A stretch of DNA of 64,000 bases from an uncultured Ruminococcus sp. (GTDB lineage Bacteria > Bacillota > Clostridia > Oscillospirales > Ruminococcaceae). Where the stretch lies: assembly GCA_934474025.1 (NCBI GenBank), contig CAKSMF010000004.1, positions 181,646 to 245,645 of the forward strand, read 5' to 3'. The position numbers were made by a program, and so were the translations under genes. Every line of letters starts with the position of its first letter. Position 1 is the first letter of the stretch. Below the pieces are notes generated by a model. It did no database searches. It worked only from the letters and a program-made list of their open reading frames with translations, and had not been told where the DNA came from. Positions 35,151 to 44,192 of the stretch are shown here, one piece after another.

Positions 35151-36454
35151 TATAAGGTAATGTTTGTTTCTAAAAATTCCGACGTTAACGGAAGATCATC
35201 TGCTGAAATCGTATTAGCAACAACCATTTGAATAACAAGAGCATCTTTAGAAGATACTCCGTCATTATCAAGAACATCTGCACTAAGTGAACCTGTTTCA
35301 GTAAGCGAATACTCATCTGAATTTGAAAGTGCCTGCATTATAAGAACTGCATCAGCAATAGTTATTTCGCCGTCTTGATTTGAGTCACCATAAACAAAAT
35401 CAATAGCTATAAACTTATTTCCATATTTTTCAGCATATGCCTGTGCAGTAGAATTCCTATAGCCATATATAATTGCCGTATTGATGATTGCTTCTTCTGT
35501 ATCATTTATTTCACAATCGGAATTCATAATAGTTATTGATTCAAGACTGTCACAACCACTGAATGCTGAAAGACCTATCTTATTTATGTTTTCCGGAATC
35601 TCAACATCAGATAACGCTTTACATTTTCTGAATGAATAATCACCTATTTCATTCAATTTTGATGGAAAATTAATATTATCCAAAAAACTACAATTTTCAA
35701 AAGCTCCTGTACCGATTTTTCTAAGAGTTTCAGGAAATTTCACACTTGTAATATATTCACAGTCTGCAAAAGCATAATCACCAATTGATTTAATGCCATT
35801 GTTAATGATAACTTCCTTTATTCTATCCTTTTCGGAATACCATGGAGCATGATTTTCATTATAATTTTCCATGTCACCTATACCGCTTATTTCAAGAATA
35901 CCGTCATCACTTATATTCCAGACTATTTCAGTGGAAACTTTTTTTATATCGCTTGTAAATGTCTGAATCCAATAATAATAACCGTCAAGATAAGCAACAC
36001 CTATTCCTATGTTAGTGTAGGATTCATTAATAATATTTTCACGGTGACCCTTCGAATTAATCCAACCGTCAGCAACCGTTGCAGGCTGGTCAGAATATCC
36101 CAAGGAAGTATACGCTATATTTTCGCCGTAATTTTTAGTGGATATTCCAAATTCTGCGAGTATTGTATTACACATTGTTCCGTCAGGTCTTTCATGTGAA
36201 TAAATTTCGGTAAGCTCATCTGCTCTCATTTCTGATAATTCGTTAAGGTCATCATCGGAATTTAAAGGTGACAATCCCTCTTTAACTCTTTCGGCATTAG
36301 TCATTTCTAAAACTCTCTGTGCATATTCGCTAAGAATTTCTTCATCGCCCTCAGAAACGGCAGAAACATTCATTGAATTTGCATTATATGAAAAGTTTAT
36401 ACCAGAAACAAACATTGAAATTATAATAATTGCAGTAATTATTTTTTTCAACAA
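35150..36454 (-). CDS. Secreted CAP/SCP-domain protein with leucine-rich repeats and dockerin
   Basis: I chose a TTG start eight bases after AAGGA, giving MLKKIITAIIIISMF, a clean signal peptide; the protein has 434 aa. Residues about 50-190 form a CAP (SCP/PR1) domain with MTNAERVKEGLSPL, SHERPDGT, YGENIAY, WINSKGHRENI and GVAYLDGYYYWIQTF. A beta region and BspA-type leucine-rich repeats follow (KFPETLRKIGTGAFENCS and similar). The C-terminal dockerin (about 350-425) has DSNQDGEITIADAVLIMQ and NDGVSSKDALVIQ. It is predicted as non-catalytic cellulosome cargo; the CAP role is unknown. Confidence 0.88.
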   Translation of the reverse strand: MLKKIITAIIIISMFVSGINFSYNANSMNVSAVSEGDEEILSEYAQRVLEMTNAERVKEGLSPLNSDDDLNELSEMRADELTEIYSHERPDGTMCNTILAEFGISTKNYGENIAYTSLGYSDQPATVADGWINSKGHRENIINESYTNIGIGVAYLDGYYYWIQTFTSDIKKVSTEIVWNISDDGILEISGIGDMENYNENHAPWYSEKDRIKEVIINNGIKSIGDYAFADCEYITSVKFPETLRKIGTGAFENCSFLDNINFPSKLNEIGDYSFRKCKALSDVEIPENINKIGLSAFSGCDSLESITIMNSDCEINDTEEAIINTAIIYGYRNSTAQAYAEKYGNKFIAIDFVYGDSNQDGEITIADAVLIMQALSNSDEYSLTETGSLSADVLDNDGVSSKDALVIQMVVANTISADDLPLTSEFLETNITL

Positions 36455-36576
36455 TATCACGTCCTTATATAATATGATATTAATTATACTGCAAATATTC
36501 TTAAAGGTCAATGAAAATATTTATTTTCTATAAAATACACAATTAAATATATATTTTTTTGTAAATCAATACAACT

Positions 36577-36610
36577 AAAAAATTCCCTGTCCGCTGTTGC
36601 AGACAAGGAA
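36577..36610 (-). terminator. Terminator after the LRR-dockerin gene
   Basis: On the minus strand TTCCtTGTC pairs with GACAgGGAA, with one mismatch, around a ten-base loop, followed by six T. Confidence 0.82.
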
Positions 36611-36638
36611 TATTTAATTGAGAGGGTATAATATTTTA

Positions 36639-37640
36639 TTATTCTTCAGCAGTAGTTGTTAATTCTGCGAGTTCCTCAGAAGTCAATGGAAGTACATCTG
36701 AAGTAATTGTATTTGCAACAACCATTTGTATAACGAGTGCGTCGGCAGAAGATACACCATCATTGTCAAGAACGTCAGCATTAATTTCGCCGATATCGGA
36801 AAGTGAATATTCATCTGAATTTGAAAGTGCCTGCATTATAAGTACCGCATCAGCAATGCTTGTTTCACCGTCTCCATTAGCGTCACCTGATTTAACGAGA
36901 TATGTAATATTCTCTGGGTTATCTATTAAAACATCATTTCCTCTTGTTTCAAAAGATATACTTTTCCACGATTTTTCATTTCCTCTATAAATTATACTAC
37001 CTATATGAGTATAATCAAAAGCATAATCTTTTATATATTTTATTCCTTTACCTAAAGTAATTTCTGTTAATCCAGAACTTTTAAATACATAGCCAACTAT
37101 AGTTGTTACATTATCTGGAATTACAATTGATGTAAGTGAACTACAATTGTAAAAAGCCCAAGCACCTATAGTTTGTAGACTATCAGGTAACTGCACATCA
37201 TACAAAGATTTGCATTCATAAAAGGCATTTTCACCTATAGCTGTAACAGTTTCAGGTAATTCTATATATCCAAGGTTAGCATAACCTTTAAATGCATCTG
37301 TACCAATATTAGTTATACCTTCCTCAATTTTAACACCTTCTACTTTTGAGACTTCATCAGAAGTAAGCTTATCCTTTAAGCCCGGGAATGAACCAGTACC
37401 AGAAATAGTCAGTAAACCATCAACATCAAGTGTCCAAGTGCCACTTTTTCCCCATTTACCTGAATTTATGATTTCAATTTCATCAGTTCCGGTAGTTTCT
37501 TGTGGTATATCGTCAACTATATCTACATCAGGTTCAATTTCTCTGCTTGCATTAGCATTGAAAGATGAAGAAAATTCAAGAACATTTGTTCCACCGACGA
37601 GACATAATGCCATTATACCTGCTAAAAGTTTCTTTTTCAT
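36639..37640 (-). CDS. Secreted leucine-rich-repeat (BspA type) protein with dockerin
   Basis: This 333-aa protein has a signal peptide (residues 1-32, cleavage near ANASREI). A small beta domain follows (WTLDVDGLLTISGTGSFPG), then five BspA-like leucine-rich repeats (YIELPETVTAIGENAFYECKSL and kin) at about 110-230. The dockerin at about 250-320 has GDANGDGETSIADAVLIMQ and NDGVSSADALVIQMVVANT. The dockerin is nearly the same as in the CAP-LRR protein 184 bp downstream, so the two genes look like paralogues. LRRs of this type bind proteins or surfaces; no catalytic residues are seen. Confidence 0.9.
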   Translation of the reverse strand: MKKKLLAGIMALCLVGGTNVLEFSSSFNANASREIEPDVDIVDDIPQETTGTDEIEIINSGKWGKSGTWTLDVDGLLTISGTGSFPGLKDKLTSDEVSKVEGVKIEEGITNIGTDAFKGYANLGYIELPETVTAIGENAFYECKSLYDVQLPDSLQTIGAWAFYNCSSLTSIVIPDNVTTIVGYVFKSSGLTEITLGKGIKYIKDYAFDYTHIGSIIYRGNEKSWKSISFETRGNDVLIDNPENITYLVKSGDANGDGETSIADAVLIMQALSNSDEYSLSDIGEINADVLDNDGVSSADALVIQMVVANTITSDVLPLTSEELAELTTTAEE

Positions 37641-37767
37641 ATAAAAACTCCTCCTATAATTTTTTCGGGAAAATTATACAAAAAAAAAAAACGATGTGAT
37701 ATTTTTGTGAGAAATAGATAAAAGATTAGTGACGAATATGTGAACATAATATTTTTAATAAAAAGAC

Positions 37768-37796
37768 GTGACAATTTATGAAAAATGTAGTATAAT
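37768..37796 (+). promoter_or_regulatory. Promoter of metG
   Basis: GTGACA and TATAAT are separated by 17 bp, 37 bp before the start. The leader is too short for a T-box. Confidence 0.72.
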
Positions 37797-37833
37797 AAAA
37801 TTGCAAATATTATAAAGATTGGAGCGAATTATA

Positions 37834-39798
37834 ATGTCAAAAAAAACTTTTTACATTACTACACCGATATATTATCCGTCAGGAAATCCTCATATCGGTC
37901 ATTGTTATACAACCGTTGCGTGTGATTCAATCGCTCGTTATAAGCGTATGCAGGGTTATGACGTTAAACTTCTTACCGGTACTGACGAACATGGTCTGAA
38001 AATTGAACAGAAAGCCTCAGAAAAAGGAATTACTCCTAAACAGTACGTTGATGAAATCGTAGCTACTTTCAAGAAACTCTGGCAATATATGAACATCAGT
38101 TATGACCAGTTTATAAGAACTACTGATGATTATCACGTTGAAACTGTTCAGAAAATCTTCAAAACCCTTTATGACAAGGGATACATTTATAAAGGAGAAT
38201 ATTCCGGTAAATACTGCACACCTTGTGAAAGTTTTTGGACAGATTCACAGCTTGATGAAAACGGCTGTTGTCCTGAATGTCACAGACCAGTAACGCTCGC
38301 TAAAGAAGAAGCTTATTTCTTTAAGATGTCACCTTTTGCCGACAGAATAGAAAAACTTCTTACTGAAACAGATTATCTTCAGCCTAAAACTCGTGCCGTT
38401 GAACTCGTAAACAACTTCATTAAACCAGGTCTTGAAGACTTATGCGTTTCAAGAACAACTTTCAAATGGGGTATTCCTGTAACTTTCGATGAAAAACACA
38501 TTGTCTATGTATGGATTGACGCTCTTTCAAACTATATTTCCGCTCTTGGCTATATGAATTCACGTCCGAACGAATTTGACAAATACTGGCCTGCTGATAC
38601 TCATATGGTTGCTAAGGATATTATGCGTTTCCATGCTATAATATGGCCGGCAATGCTTATGGCTCTTGACCTTCCGCTTCCTAAACACCTTGCTGTTCAT
38701 GGCTGGATAACATTTGACGGTAAAAAAATGTCAAAATCACTCGGAAACGTTATTGACCCGTTTGTACTCGGTGAACGCTATGGCTGTGATTCTATCAGAT
38801 ACCACATATTAAGGGAAATGGCTTTAGGAGCAGACAGTTCATTCTCTAATGAAATCATGATTAACCGTATAAATTCAGACCTTGCAAACGGAATAGGCAA
38901 CCTTGTTTCACGTACTGTGGCAATGGCGGACAAGTATTTCGGCGGAACACTTCCGGAATGCCGTGAAGATACAGAATTAGATACAGAATTTAAAAACACT
39001 GTCGTTAAAACTGTAGCTGACGTTGACAACGCTATGTCAAAAACTGAAATTAAAAACGCTCTTGAAATAATTTTCAGAACTGTTGACCGTGCCAACAAAT
39101 ACATTGACGAAACAGAACCTTGGAAATTAGGTAAATCCGAAGAATCTAAACCACGTCTTGCAACTGTTCTCTATAACCTGCTCGACGCTATAAGAATCAT
39201 TTCCGGATTGCTTTCACCGTTTATGCCGTCAACAATGCCTAAAGTATGGGAACAGATTGGTGCAACTCTTGAAAATGTGACTTATGATAACCTTTCAGTA
39301 TTCGGTGTGCTTCCTGCTAATGTTACAGTTCATAAGGGTGAAATACTTTTCCCGAGAATAGATGTTGAAAAGGAAATAGAAGAACTTAACAACATTATCA
39401 ACGAAAATATGAAAAAAGCTCAGGAAAACCTTTCAGAATCAGAAAAAACAGCTGAATCAATTGAACTTGCTCCAGAAATAACAATTGACGACTTTGCAAA
39501 AATTGAAATCCGTGTAGCTAAAGTAATTTCATGCGAAAAAGTAAAGAAATCAAAGAAACTTCTTTGTTTACAGCTTGATGACGGTATGGGTGGCAGACAG
39601 GTTGTTTCCGGAATCGCTCAGTATTACAAGCCGGAAGACCTTATAGGCAAAAAAATACAACTCATTGCAAATCTTAAACCTGCAAAACTCTGCGGTATCG
39701 AAAGCAATGGTATGATTTGTGCTGCTGACCTTGCGGACGGTGGCTGTAAAGTTATCTTTGTTGATGATGATATTCCAGTTGGTGCTAAAATAAGATAA
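37834..39798 (+). CDS. metG: Methionyl-tRNA synthetase
   Basis: MetG charges tRNA-Met with methionine. The start is ATG after GGAG (MSKKTFYITTP), giving 654 aa. The HIGH-like motif is PSGNPHIGH at residue 14. A zinc knuckle follows with CTPCE and CCPEC near 125-145. KMSKS lies in DGKKMSKSLGN near 297. The C-terminal EMAPII-type tRNA-binding domain (545-654, IRVAKVISCEKVKKSKKLLCLQ) is fused, as in many Firmicutes. It has its own promoter and terminator and no visible T-box. Confidence 0.97.
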   Translation: MSKKTFYITTPIYYPSGNPHIGHCYTTVACDSIARYKRMQGYDVKLLTGTDEHGLKIEQKASEKGITPKQYVDEIVATFKKLWQYMNISYDQFIRTTDDYHVETVQKIFKTLYDKGYIYKGEYSGKYCTPCESFWTDSQLDENGCCPECHRPVTLAKEEAYFFKMSPFADRIEKLLTETDYLQPKTRAVELVNNFIKPGLEDLCVSRTTFKWGIPVTFDEKHIVYVWIDALSNYISALGYMNSRPNEFDKYWPADTHMVAKDIMRFHAIIWPAMLMALDLPLPKHLAVHGWITFDGKKMSKSLGNVIDPFVLGERYGCDSIRYHILREMALGADSSFSNEIMINRINSDLANGIGNLVSRTVAMADKYFGGTLPECREDTELDTEFKNTVVKTVADVDNAMSKTEIKNALEIIFRTVDRANKYIDETEPWKLGKSEESKPRLATVLYNLLDAIRIISGLLSPFMPSTMPKVWEQIGATLENVTYDNLSVFGVLPANVTVHKGEILFPRIDVEKEIEELNNIINENMKKAQENLSESEKTAESIELAPEITIDDFAKIEIRVAKVISCEKVKKSKKLLCLQLDDGMGGRQVVSGIAQYYKPEDLIGKKIQLIANLKPAKLCGIESNGMICAADLADGGCKVIFVDDDIPVGAKIR

Positions 39799-39805
39799 TA
39801 TATTT

Positions 39806-39838
39806 TAAGGGACAGTTCATTGTAATTGTCCCTTATTT
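39806..39838 (+). terminator. Terminator after metG
   Basis: TAAGGGACA and TGTCCCTTA pair around a 12-base loop; the following T-run is interrupted. Confidence 0.75.
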
Positions 39839-39890
39839 ATTTAAAATAAAAAAATCTGCCATACTTATAAAGTACAGCAGATTGTATATA

Positions 39891-41795
39891 TCACATAAGT
39901 TCGCATATAAGGTTGGAAAATTCAACCGGATTATCAATATTCATACCTTCAATAAGAAGTGCCTGACTATAAAGGAGTTTAGCATATTTGCCAAGCTTTT
40001 CCTTATCGCCGTCATTGCTTAATGCCTGAAGTTTCTTAAAGATTTCATGTTCTGGATTAATTTCAAGAACTCTTTGTGCCTTTACTTTCTGGTCAGTAGG
40101 CATAGCATTAAGAACTTTTTCCATTTCAAGAGAAATACTTCCCTCACTTGTAAGGCATACAGGGTGAGATTTAAGTCTTTGTGAAAGAATAACCTTTGAA
40201 ACTTTACCGTCAAGAGCGTCTGCAATTTCTTTAAGGAGGTCTGCATTTTCTTCTTCCTTGGCTTTGATTTCCTCTTTCTTTTCATTGCTTTCAAGTCCGA
40301 GGTCATCAGCTGATACAGACTTAAATTCCTTATCCTTGTAATTCATGAGAGTTTTAATTGCAAACTCATCAATATTATCAGTAAGATAAAGGATTTCAAA
40401 ACCGTTATCCTTAACAAGTTCAGTCTGTGGAAGCTGTTCAATTCTTTCAACGCTGTCACCAGTTGCATAATAGATGAACTTCTGTTCTTCACGCATACCT
40501 GTAACATATTCGTCAAGAGTAACAAGTTTCTTTTCCTTTGATGAAGTAAACAGCAACAAATCCTGAAGTTTTTCTTTGTTCATGCCATAGTCACTGTAAA
40601 TTCCGTATTTAAGCTGTAAACCGAATGCTTTCCAGAATTCCTCATATTTTTCACGGTCATTCTTGAGCATTTTTTTGAGTTCACTGCTGATTGTTTTTTC
40701 AATGCTCTTTGCAATAACTTTAAGCTGTCTATCATGCTGGAGCATCTCACGAGAAATATTAAGCGAGAGGTCTTCGGAATCAACAAGACCTTTTACAAAG
40801 CTGAAATAATCCGGTAATAAATCAGCACACTTATCCATGATTAAAACGCCGTTTGAATAAAGCTGTAATCCCTTTTCATATTCCTTTGAATAGAAATCAA
40901 ACGGAGCTTTTGACGGAATATAAAGCAATGCATTATAGTTGGCATTACCCTCATTTTTTACATGAGCATAACGGATAGGTTCATTATAATCAAAGAACTT
41001 TTCAGCATAGAAATGCTTATAATCTTCATCTTTGAGTTCAGATTTATTTTTCTTCCAGAGAGGAGTCATGCTATTGAGTGTTTCAACTTCAATATAGTCC
41101 TCATATTCAGGAGATTTTCCGGCTTTTTTGTCTTCTTCTGACATTTCAACCGGTCTGCTGTGAGTCATTTCCATTTTAATAGGAAAACGTATATAATCAG
41201 AATATTTCTTTACCAATGATTTAATTCTGTACTGGTCAAGAAATTCTGAATAATTCTCGTCGTCTGTATCGTCGATAAGTTCAAGGATTATTTCAGTACC
41301 AACGGACTGTTTATCAGCTTCAGAAATCGTATAACCGTCAACACCCTCAGATTCCCACTGATAAGCCTTGTCACTGCCATAAGCCTTTGAAATAACAGTA
41401 ACTTTCTTTGCAACCATGAATGCTGAATAGAATCCGACACCAAACTGTCCTATAATCTGGTTGTCATCATCAAGCTTGTTTTCGGTTTTAAATTTAAGTG
41501 AACCGCTATTAGCAATAGTACCAAGATTATTTTCAAGGTCTTCTTTTGTCATACCAATGCCGTTATCAGTTATTTTAAGTATATGTGAATCTTTATCAGC
41601 TGTAATCCATATAGCAAAGTCTTCCTTGTTAAGACCAACTTTATCGTCTGTAAGCGATTTGAAATAAAGCTTGTCAATAGCATCGCTTGCGTTGGAGATA
41701 AGCTCTCTGAGGAAAATTTCCTTGTGTGTATAGATTGAATGAATCATCATTTCAAGAAGTCTTTTAGACTCTGCCTTGAATTGTTTGGTTTCCAT
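39891..41795 (-). CDS. htpG: Chaperone HtpG (Hsp90)
   Basis: HtpG is the bacterial Hsp90, an ATP-driven chaperone. I chose the ATG giving METKQFKAE, because GGGAG lies nine bases upstream, for 634 aa. The N-terminal GHKL ATPase shows ELISNASDAIDKL, DNGIGMTKEDLENNLGTIANSG and GQFGVGFYSAFMVA. The middle domain has LYIPSKAPFDF and the client-loop SREMLQHDR. The dimerisation end is normal. The gene is alone, with a CIRCE operator directly upstream. Confidence 0.97.
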   Translation of the reverse strand: METKQFKAESKRLLEMMIHSIYTHKEIFLRELISNASDAIDKLYFKSLTDDKVGLNKEDFAIWITADKDSHILKITDNGIGMTKEDLENNLGTIANSGSLKFKTENKLDDDNQIIGQFGVGFYSAFMVAKKVTVISKAYGSDKAYQWESEGVDGYTISEADKQSVGTEIILELIDDTDDENYSEFLDQYRIKSLVKKYSDYIRFPIKMEMTHSRPVEMSEEDKKAGKSPEYEDYIEVETLNSMTPLWKKNKSELKDEDYKHFYAEKFFDYNEPIRYAHVKNEGNANYNALLYIPSKAPFDFYSKEYEKGLQLYSNGVLIMDKCADLLPDYFSFVKGLVDSEDLSLNISREMLQHDRQLKVIAKSIEKTISSELKKMLKNDREKYEEFWKAFGLQLKYGIYSDYGMNKEKLQDLLLFTSSKEKKLVTLDEYVTGMREEQKFIYYATGDSVERIEQLPQTELVKDNGFEILYLTDNIDEFAIKTLMNYKDKEFKSVSADDLGLESNEKKEEIKAKEEENADLLKEIADALDGKVSKVILSQRLKSHPVCLTSEGSISLEMEKVLNAMPTDQKVKAQRVLEINPEHEIFKKLQALSNDGDKEKLGKYAKLLYSQALLIEGMNIDNPVEFSNLICELM

Positions 41796-41819
41796 AAAAA
41801 ACATCTCCCGATAGTAGAT

Positions 41820-41846
41820 TTAGCACTCTCGCTCTTTGAGTGCTAA
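41820..41846. promoter_or_regulatory. CIRCE operator (HrcA binding site) of htpG
   Basis: TTAGCACTC, nine bases, then GAGTGCTAA is a perfect match to the CIRCE consensus. It lies 24 bp before the htpG start and overlaps the expected transcription start behind TTGACT and TATACT on the minus strand, so HrcA should repress htpG until heat stress. Confidence 0.95.
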
Positions 41847-41941
41847 AAATAGTATATATCTTTTTCATATTCAAAGTCAAGTACCAAAAGAGAATATTTA
41901 CAATTTGTTCACAATTGTAATGATTATTAACTGAAAAATAC

Positions 41942-41970
41942 TTGACATAATCTGCGAAAAAGTATATAAT
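41942..41970 (+). promoter_or_regulatory. Promoter of the rny leader
   Basis: Perfect TTGACA and TATAAT are 17 bp apart, about 285 bp before the rny start, which implies a long 5' leader. Confidence 0.85.
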
Positions 41971-42034
41971 TATTATGTTGTATTGAATTGCAGAATATTA
42001 CTCTGGGCAGTATATGCGCTTTGTTTTAAATCAT

Positions 42035-42145
42035 TACAGGCTGTTATTTCTTTTATACATGACCTGTACTTAATCTCTATAACGTATGGATTTTTTATAT
42101 CCACACGAATACGTTTTTCGGGTCTGATGTTATTTCAGACTCTTA
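42035..42145 (+). other. Structured 5' leader of rny, or small RNA
   Basis: Three hairpins can be drawn: TACAGG with CCTGTA, CGTATGGAT with ATCC and ATACG (a bulged stem followed by five T), and GTCTGA with TCAGAC. No known riboswitch or stable RNA is recognised. The stretch 41847-42258 otherwise holds only the promoters, CIRCE and the ribosome binding site. The T-run after the second hairpin at about 42114 could end a short RNA. Confidence 0.4.
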
Positions 42146-42258
42146 ACAAATATATTTTGACAAATGAATAAAATAATGCGGCATTTACCGCCTTTAAGTG
42201 ATAATCAGATTTATAATACAAGATTATTTATTTTTATTTAAAGGAGGTAATGCACTGT

Positions 42259-43848
42259 ATGAACTTGACCCTCGCTATCGTTCTTATTATCTTTGCCCTT
42301 GTTATAGGTGCAATTGTCGCTGGCGTTATCGTTAATGCAAAGGCATTTCAAAAAGGTGTTAATGCAGGTATTGAACAGCGTAAACAACAAGCTGAATCTA
42401 TAACAGGTTCTGCTGAAAAACAAGCTGAACGTATTATCGATGATGCTAGAAAAGATGCTGATTCCAAAAAGAAAAATGCATTAGTTGAAGCTAAGGACGA
42501 AATTCACAAGCTCCGTACCGAAGCAGAAAAGGAAATCAAGGAACGCAGAGCAGAGCTGTCACGTCAGGAAAGACGTATGCAGCAGAAAGAGGAAAATCTT
42601 GACAAAAAAACTGATAACCTTGAAAAGAAAGAAGATACTCTTAACCTGAAAATAAAGTCCGCTGATGAAAAACTTAAAGAAGCTGAAACTATTAAAAAAA
42701 GTCAGATGGACGTATTGGAAAGAATATCAGAATTTACAAGGGAACAGGCTAAGGAATACATACTTTCCAAACTTGAAGATGACCTTATCCATGAAAAAGC
42801 CGTTAAAGTCGCTGCCTATGAACAGCAAATCAAAGACGAATGTCAGGAAAAAGCAAGAAGCTATATTTCTCTTGCTATTGCAAAAGTGGCATCTGACCAA
42901 GTTTCTGAAGCAGCCGTTTCCGTTGTTCCTCTCCCGAATGATGAAATGAAAGGCAGAATTATCGGTCGTGAAGGTCGTAATATCCGTACCCTTGAAACCC
43001 TTACCGGCGTTGACCTTATAATTGATGATACTCCAGAAGCTATCACACTTTCATGTTTTGACCAGGTACGCCGTGAAATCGCAAGAATAGCTCTCGAAAA
43101 ACTTATTGCTGACGGTCGTATTCACCCGACACGCATTGAAGAAATGGTCGAAAAGGCAAAGCGTGAAGTTGAATACCGCATCAAGCAGGAGGGCGAACGT
43201 GCTGTTATTGAAACTAATGTACATGGCATTAACCATGAACTTATAAAACTTATAGGCAGACTTAAATTCCGTACAAGTTACAGACAAAATGTTCTTGACC
43301 ACTCAATCGAAGTTGCAAAACTCTGCGGAGTACTCGCTTCTGAACTCGGCGTTGATGCCAATATGGCAAGACGTGCAGGACTTCTTCACGATATCGGTAA
43401 GGCTCTTACCTCTGAAATTGAAGGTTCTCACGTTCAAATAGGCGTTGACGTATGTAAAAAATACAACGAAAGTCCTGTTGTTATTCACGCTGTTGAAGCC
43501 CACCACAATGACGTTGAACCTAAAACAGTTATTGCCTGCATTGTACAGGCTGCTGACGCTATCTCAGCCGCAAGACCTGCCGCAAGAAGCGAAAATTACG
43601 AAAGCTACATCAAACGACTTCAGAAACTTGAGGAAATCTGTACCTCTTATGACGGAGTTGAAAAATGCTTTGCTGTTCAGGCAGGACGTGAAGTTAGAAT
43701 CATGGTTGTTCCGGAAATTATCAACGATGAAAAAATGATTCTCGTTGCAAGAGAGATTGCCCAAAGAATCGAAAATGAAATGGATTATCCAGGTCAGATA
43801 AAGGTCAATCTTATCCGTGAAAGCAGAGTTACTGACTACGCTAAATAA
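42259..43848 (+). CDS. rny: Ribonuclease Y
   Basis: RNase Y is the membrane-bound endoribonuclease that starts mRNA decay in many Firmicutes. I chose the ATG eleven bases after AAAGGAGG (MNLTLAIVLIIFALVIG), giving 529 aa. Order: N-terminal membrane helix 5-27, long coiled coil about 40-185, KH RNA-binding domain with GRIIGREGRNIRTLE near 235, then the HD domain with the LLHDIGKA signature near 375. The C-terminal NLIRESRVTDYAK is typical. It is followed by a strong terminator. Confidence 0.96.
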   Translation: MNLTLAIVLIIFALVIGAIVAGVIVNAKAFQKGVNAGIEQRKQQAESITGSAEKQAERIIDDARKDADSKKKNALVEAKDEIHKLRTEAEKEIKERRAELSRQERRMQQKEENLDKKTDNLEKKEDTLNLKIKSADEKLKEAETIKKSQMDVLERISEFTREQAKEYILSKLEDDLIHEKAVKVAAYEQQIKDECQEKARSYISLAIAKVASDQVSEAAVSVVPLPNDEMKGRIIGREGRNIRTLETLTGVDLIIDDTPEAITLSCFDQVRREIARIALEKLIADGRIHPTRIEEMVEKAKREVEYRIKQEGERAVIETNVHGINHELIKLIGRLKFRTSYRQNVLDHSIEVAKLCGVLASELGVDANMARRAGLLHDIGKALTSEIEGSHVQIGVDVCKKYNESPVVIHAVEAHHNDVEPKTVIACIVQAADAISAARPAARSENYESYIKRLQKLEEICTSYDGVEKCFAVQAGREVRIMVVPEIINDEKMILVAREIAQRIENEMDYPGQIKVNLIRESRVTDYAK

Positions 43849-43853
43849 TTCAT

Positions 43854-43888
43854 TGCGGACGGTACGCCCAAACCCGTCCGCATTTTTT
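43854..43888 (+). terminator. Terminator after rny
   Basis: TGCGGACGG and CCGTCCGCA pair perfectly over an 11-base loop and are followed by six T. Confidence 0.9.
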
Positions 43889-43895
43889 ATAATTC

Positions 43896-44080
43896 AACAA
43901 AACTTTGAATCCCCCGCTTCTTTAAGCGGCGGACATTGTAAAACGGCAGTGGGAGCGGAAAGAATTGGTATCTCCCACTGACATGAAATCAATCCGCTTT
44001 ACAGATTCTTCAAAATATGATATAGTGAATATGACATTATAAGTCAGGGAGGTCATGGACAGAATGCCCTGTGGATTGAA
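43896..44080 (-). mobile_element. IS200/IS605-like remnant or MITE, copy A
   Basis: This 185-bp segment is repeated at 53286-53469. Read on the minus strand, one end codes for a short tail (RIDFMSVGDTNSFRSHC...SAA then stop) that resembles the last residues of IS605-type TnpB. It is followed by a hairpin CCGCTT/AAGCGG and GGGGGATTCAAAG. The other end has a small hairpin in GGACAGAATGCCCTGT. No transposase is present. The two ends with sub-terminal hairpins and no inverted repeats fit an IS200/IS605-derived non-autonomous element. Confidence 0.7.
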
Positions 44081-44192
44081 ACAACTGAATATTAAAGAAT
44101 TATATTTCAAAAACAGCCGATAACAACTACAGGGCAATAAATTTTTGATTGTCAGTTAAAATAATTTATATCTATAAAAAGGAGATGTTATA

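Noticed and set aside
41983..42171. 62-codon frame in the rny leader
   Set aside because: It would start at TTG without a ribosome binding site and its composition does not look like a protein; the region is better seen as an untranslated leader.
43922..44137. A 71-codon minus-strand gene within repeat copy A
   Set aside because: Only its last part resembles a TnpB tail; there is no start signal and copy B has a frameshift in the same stretch.
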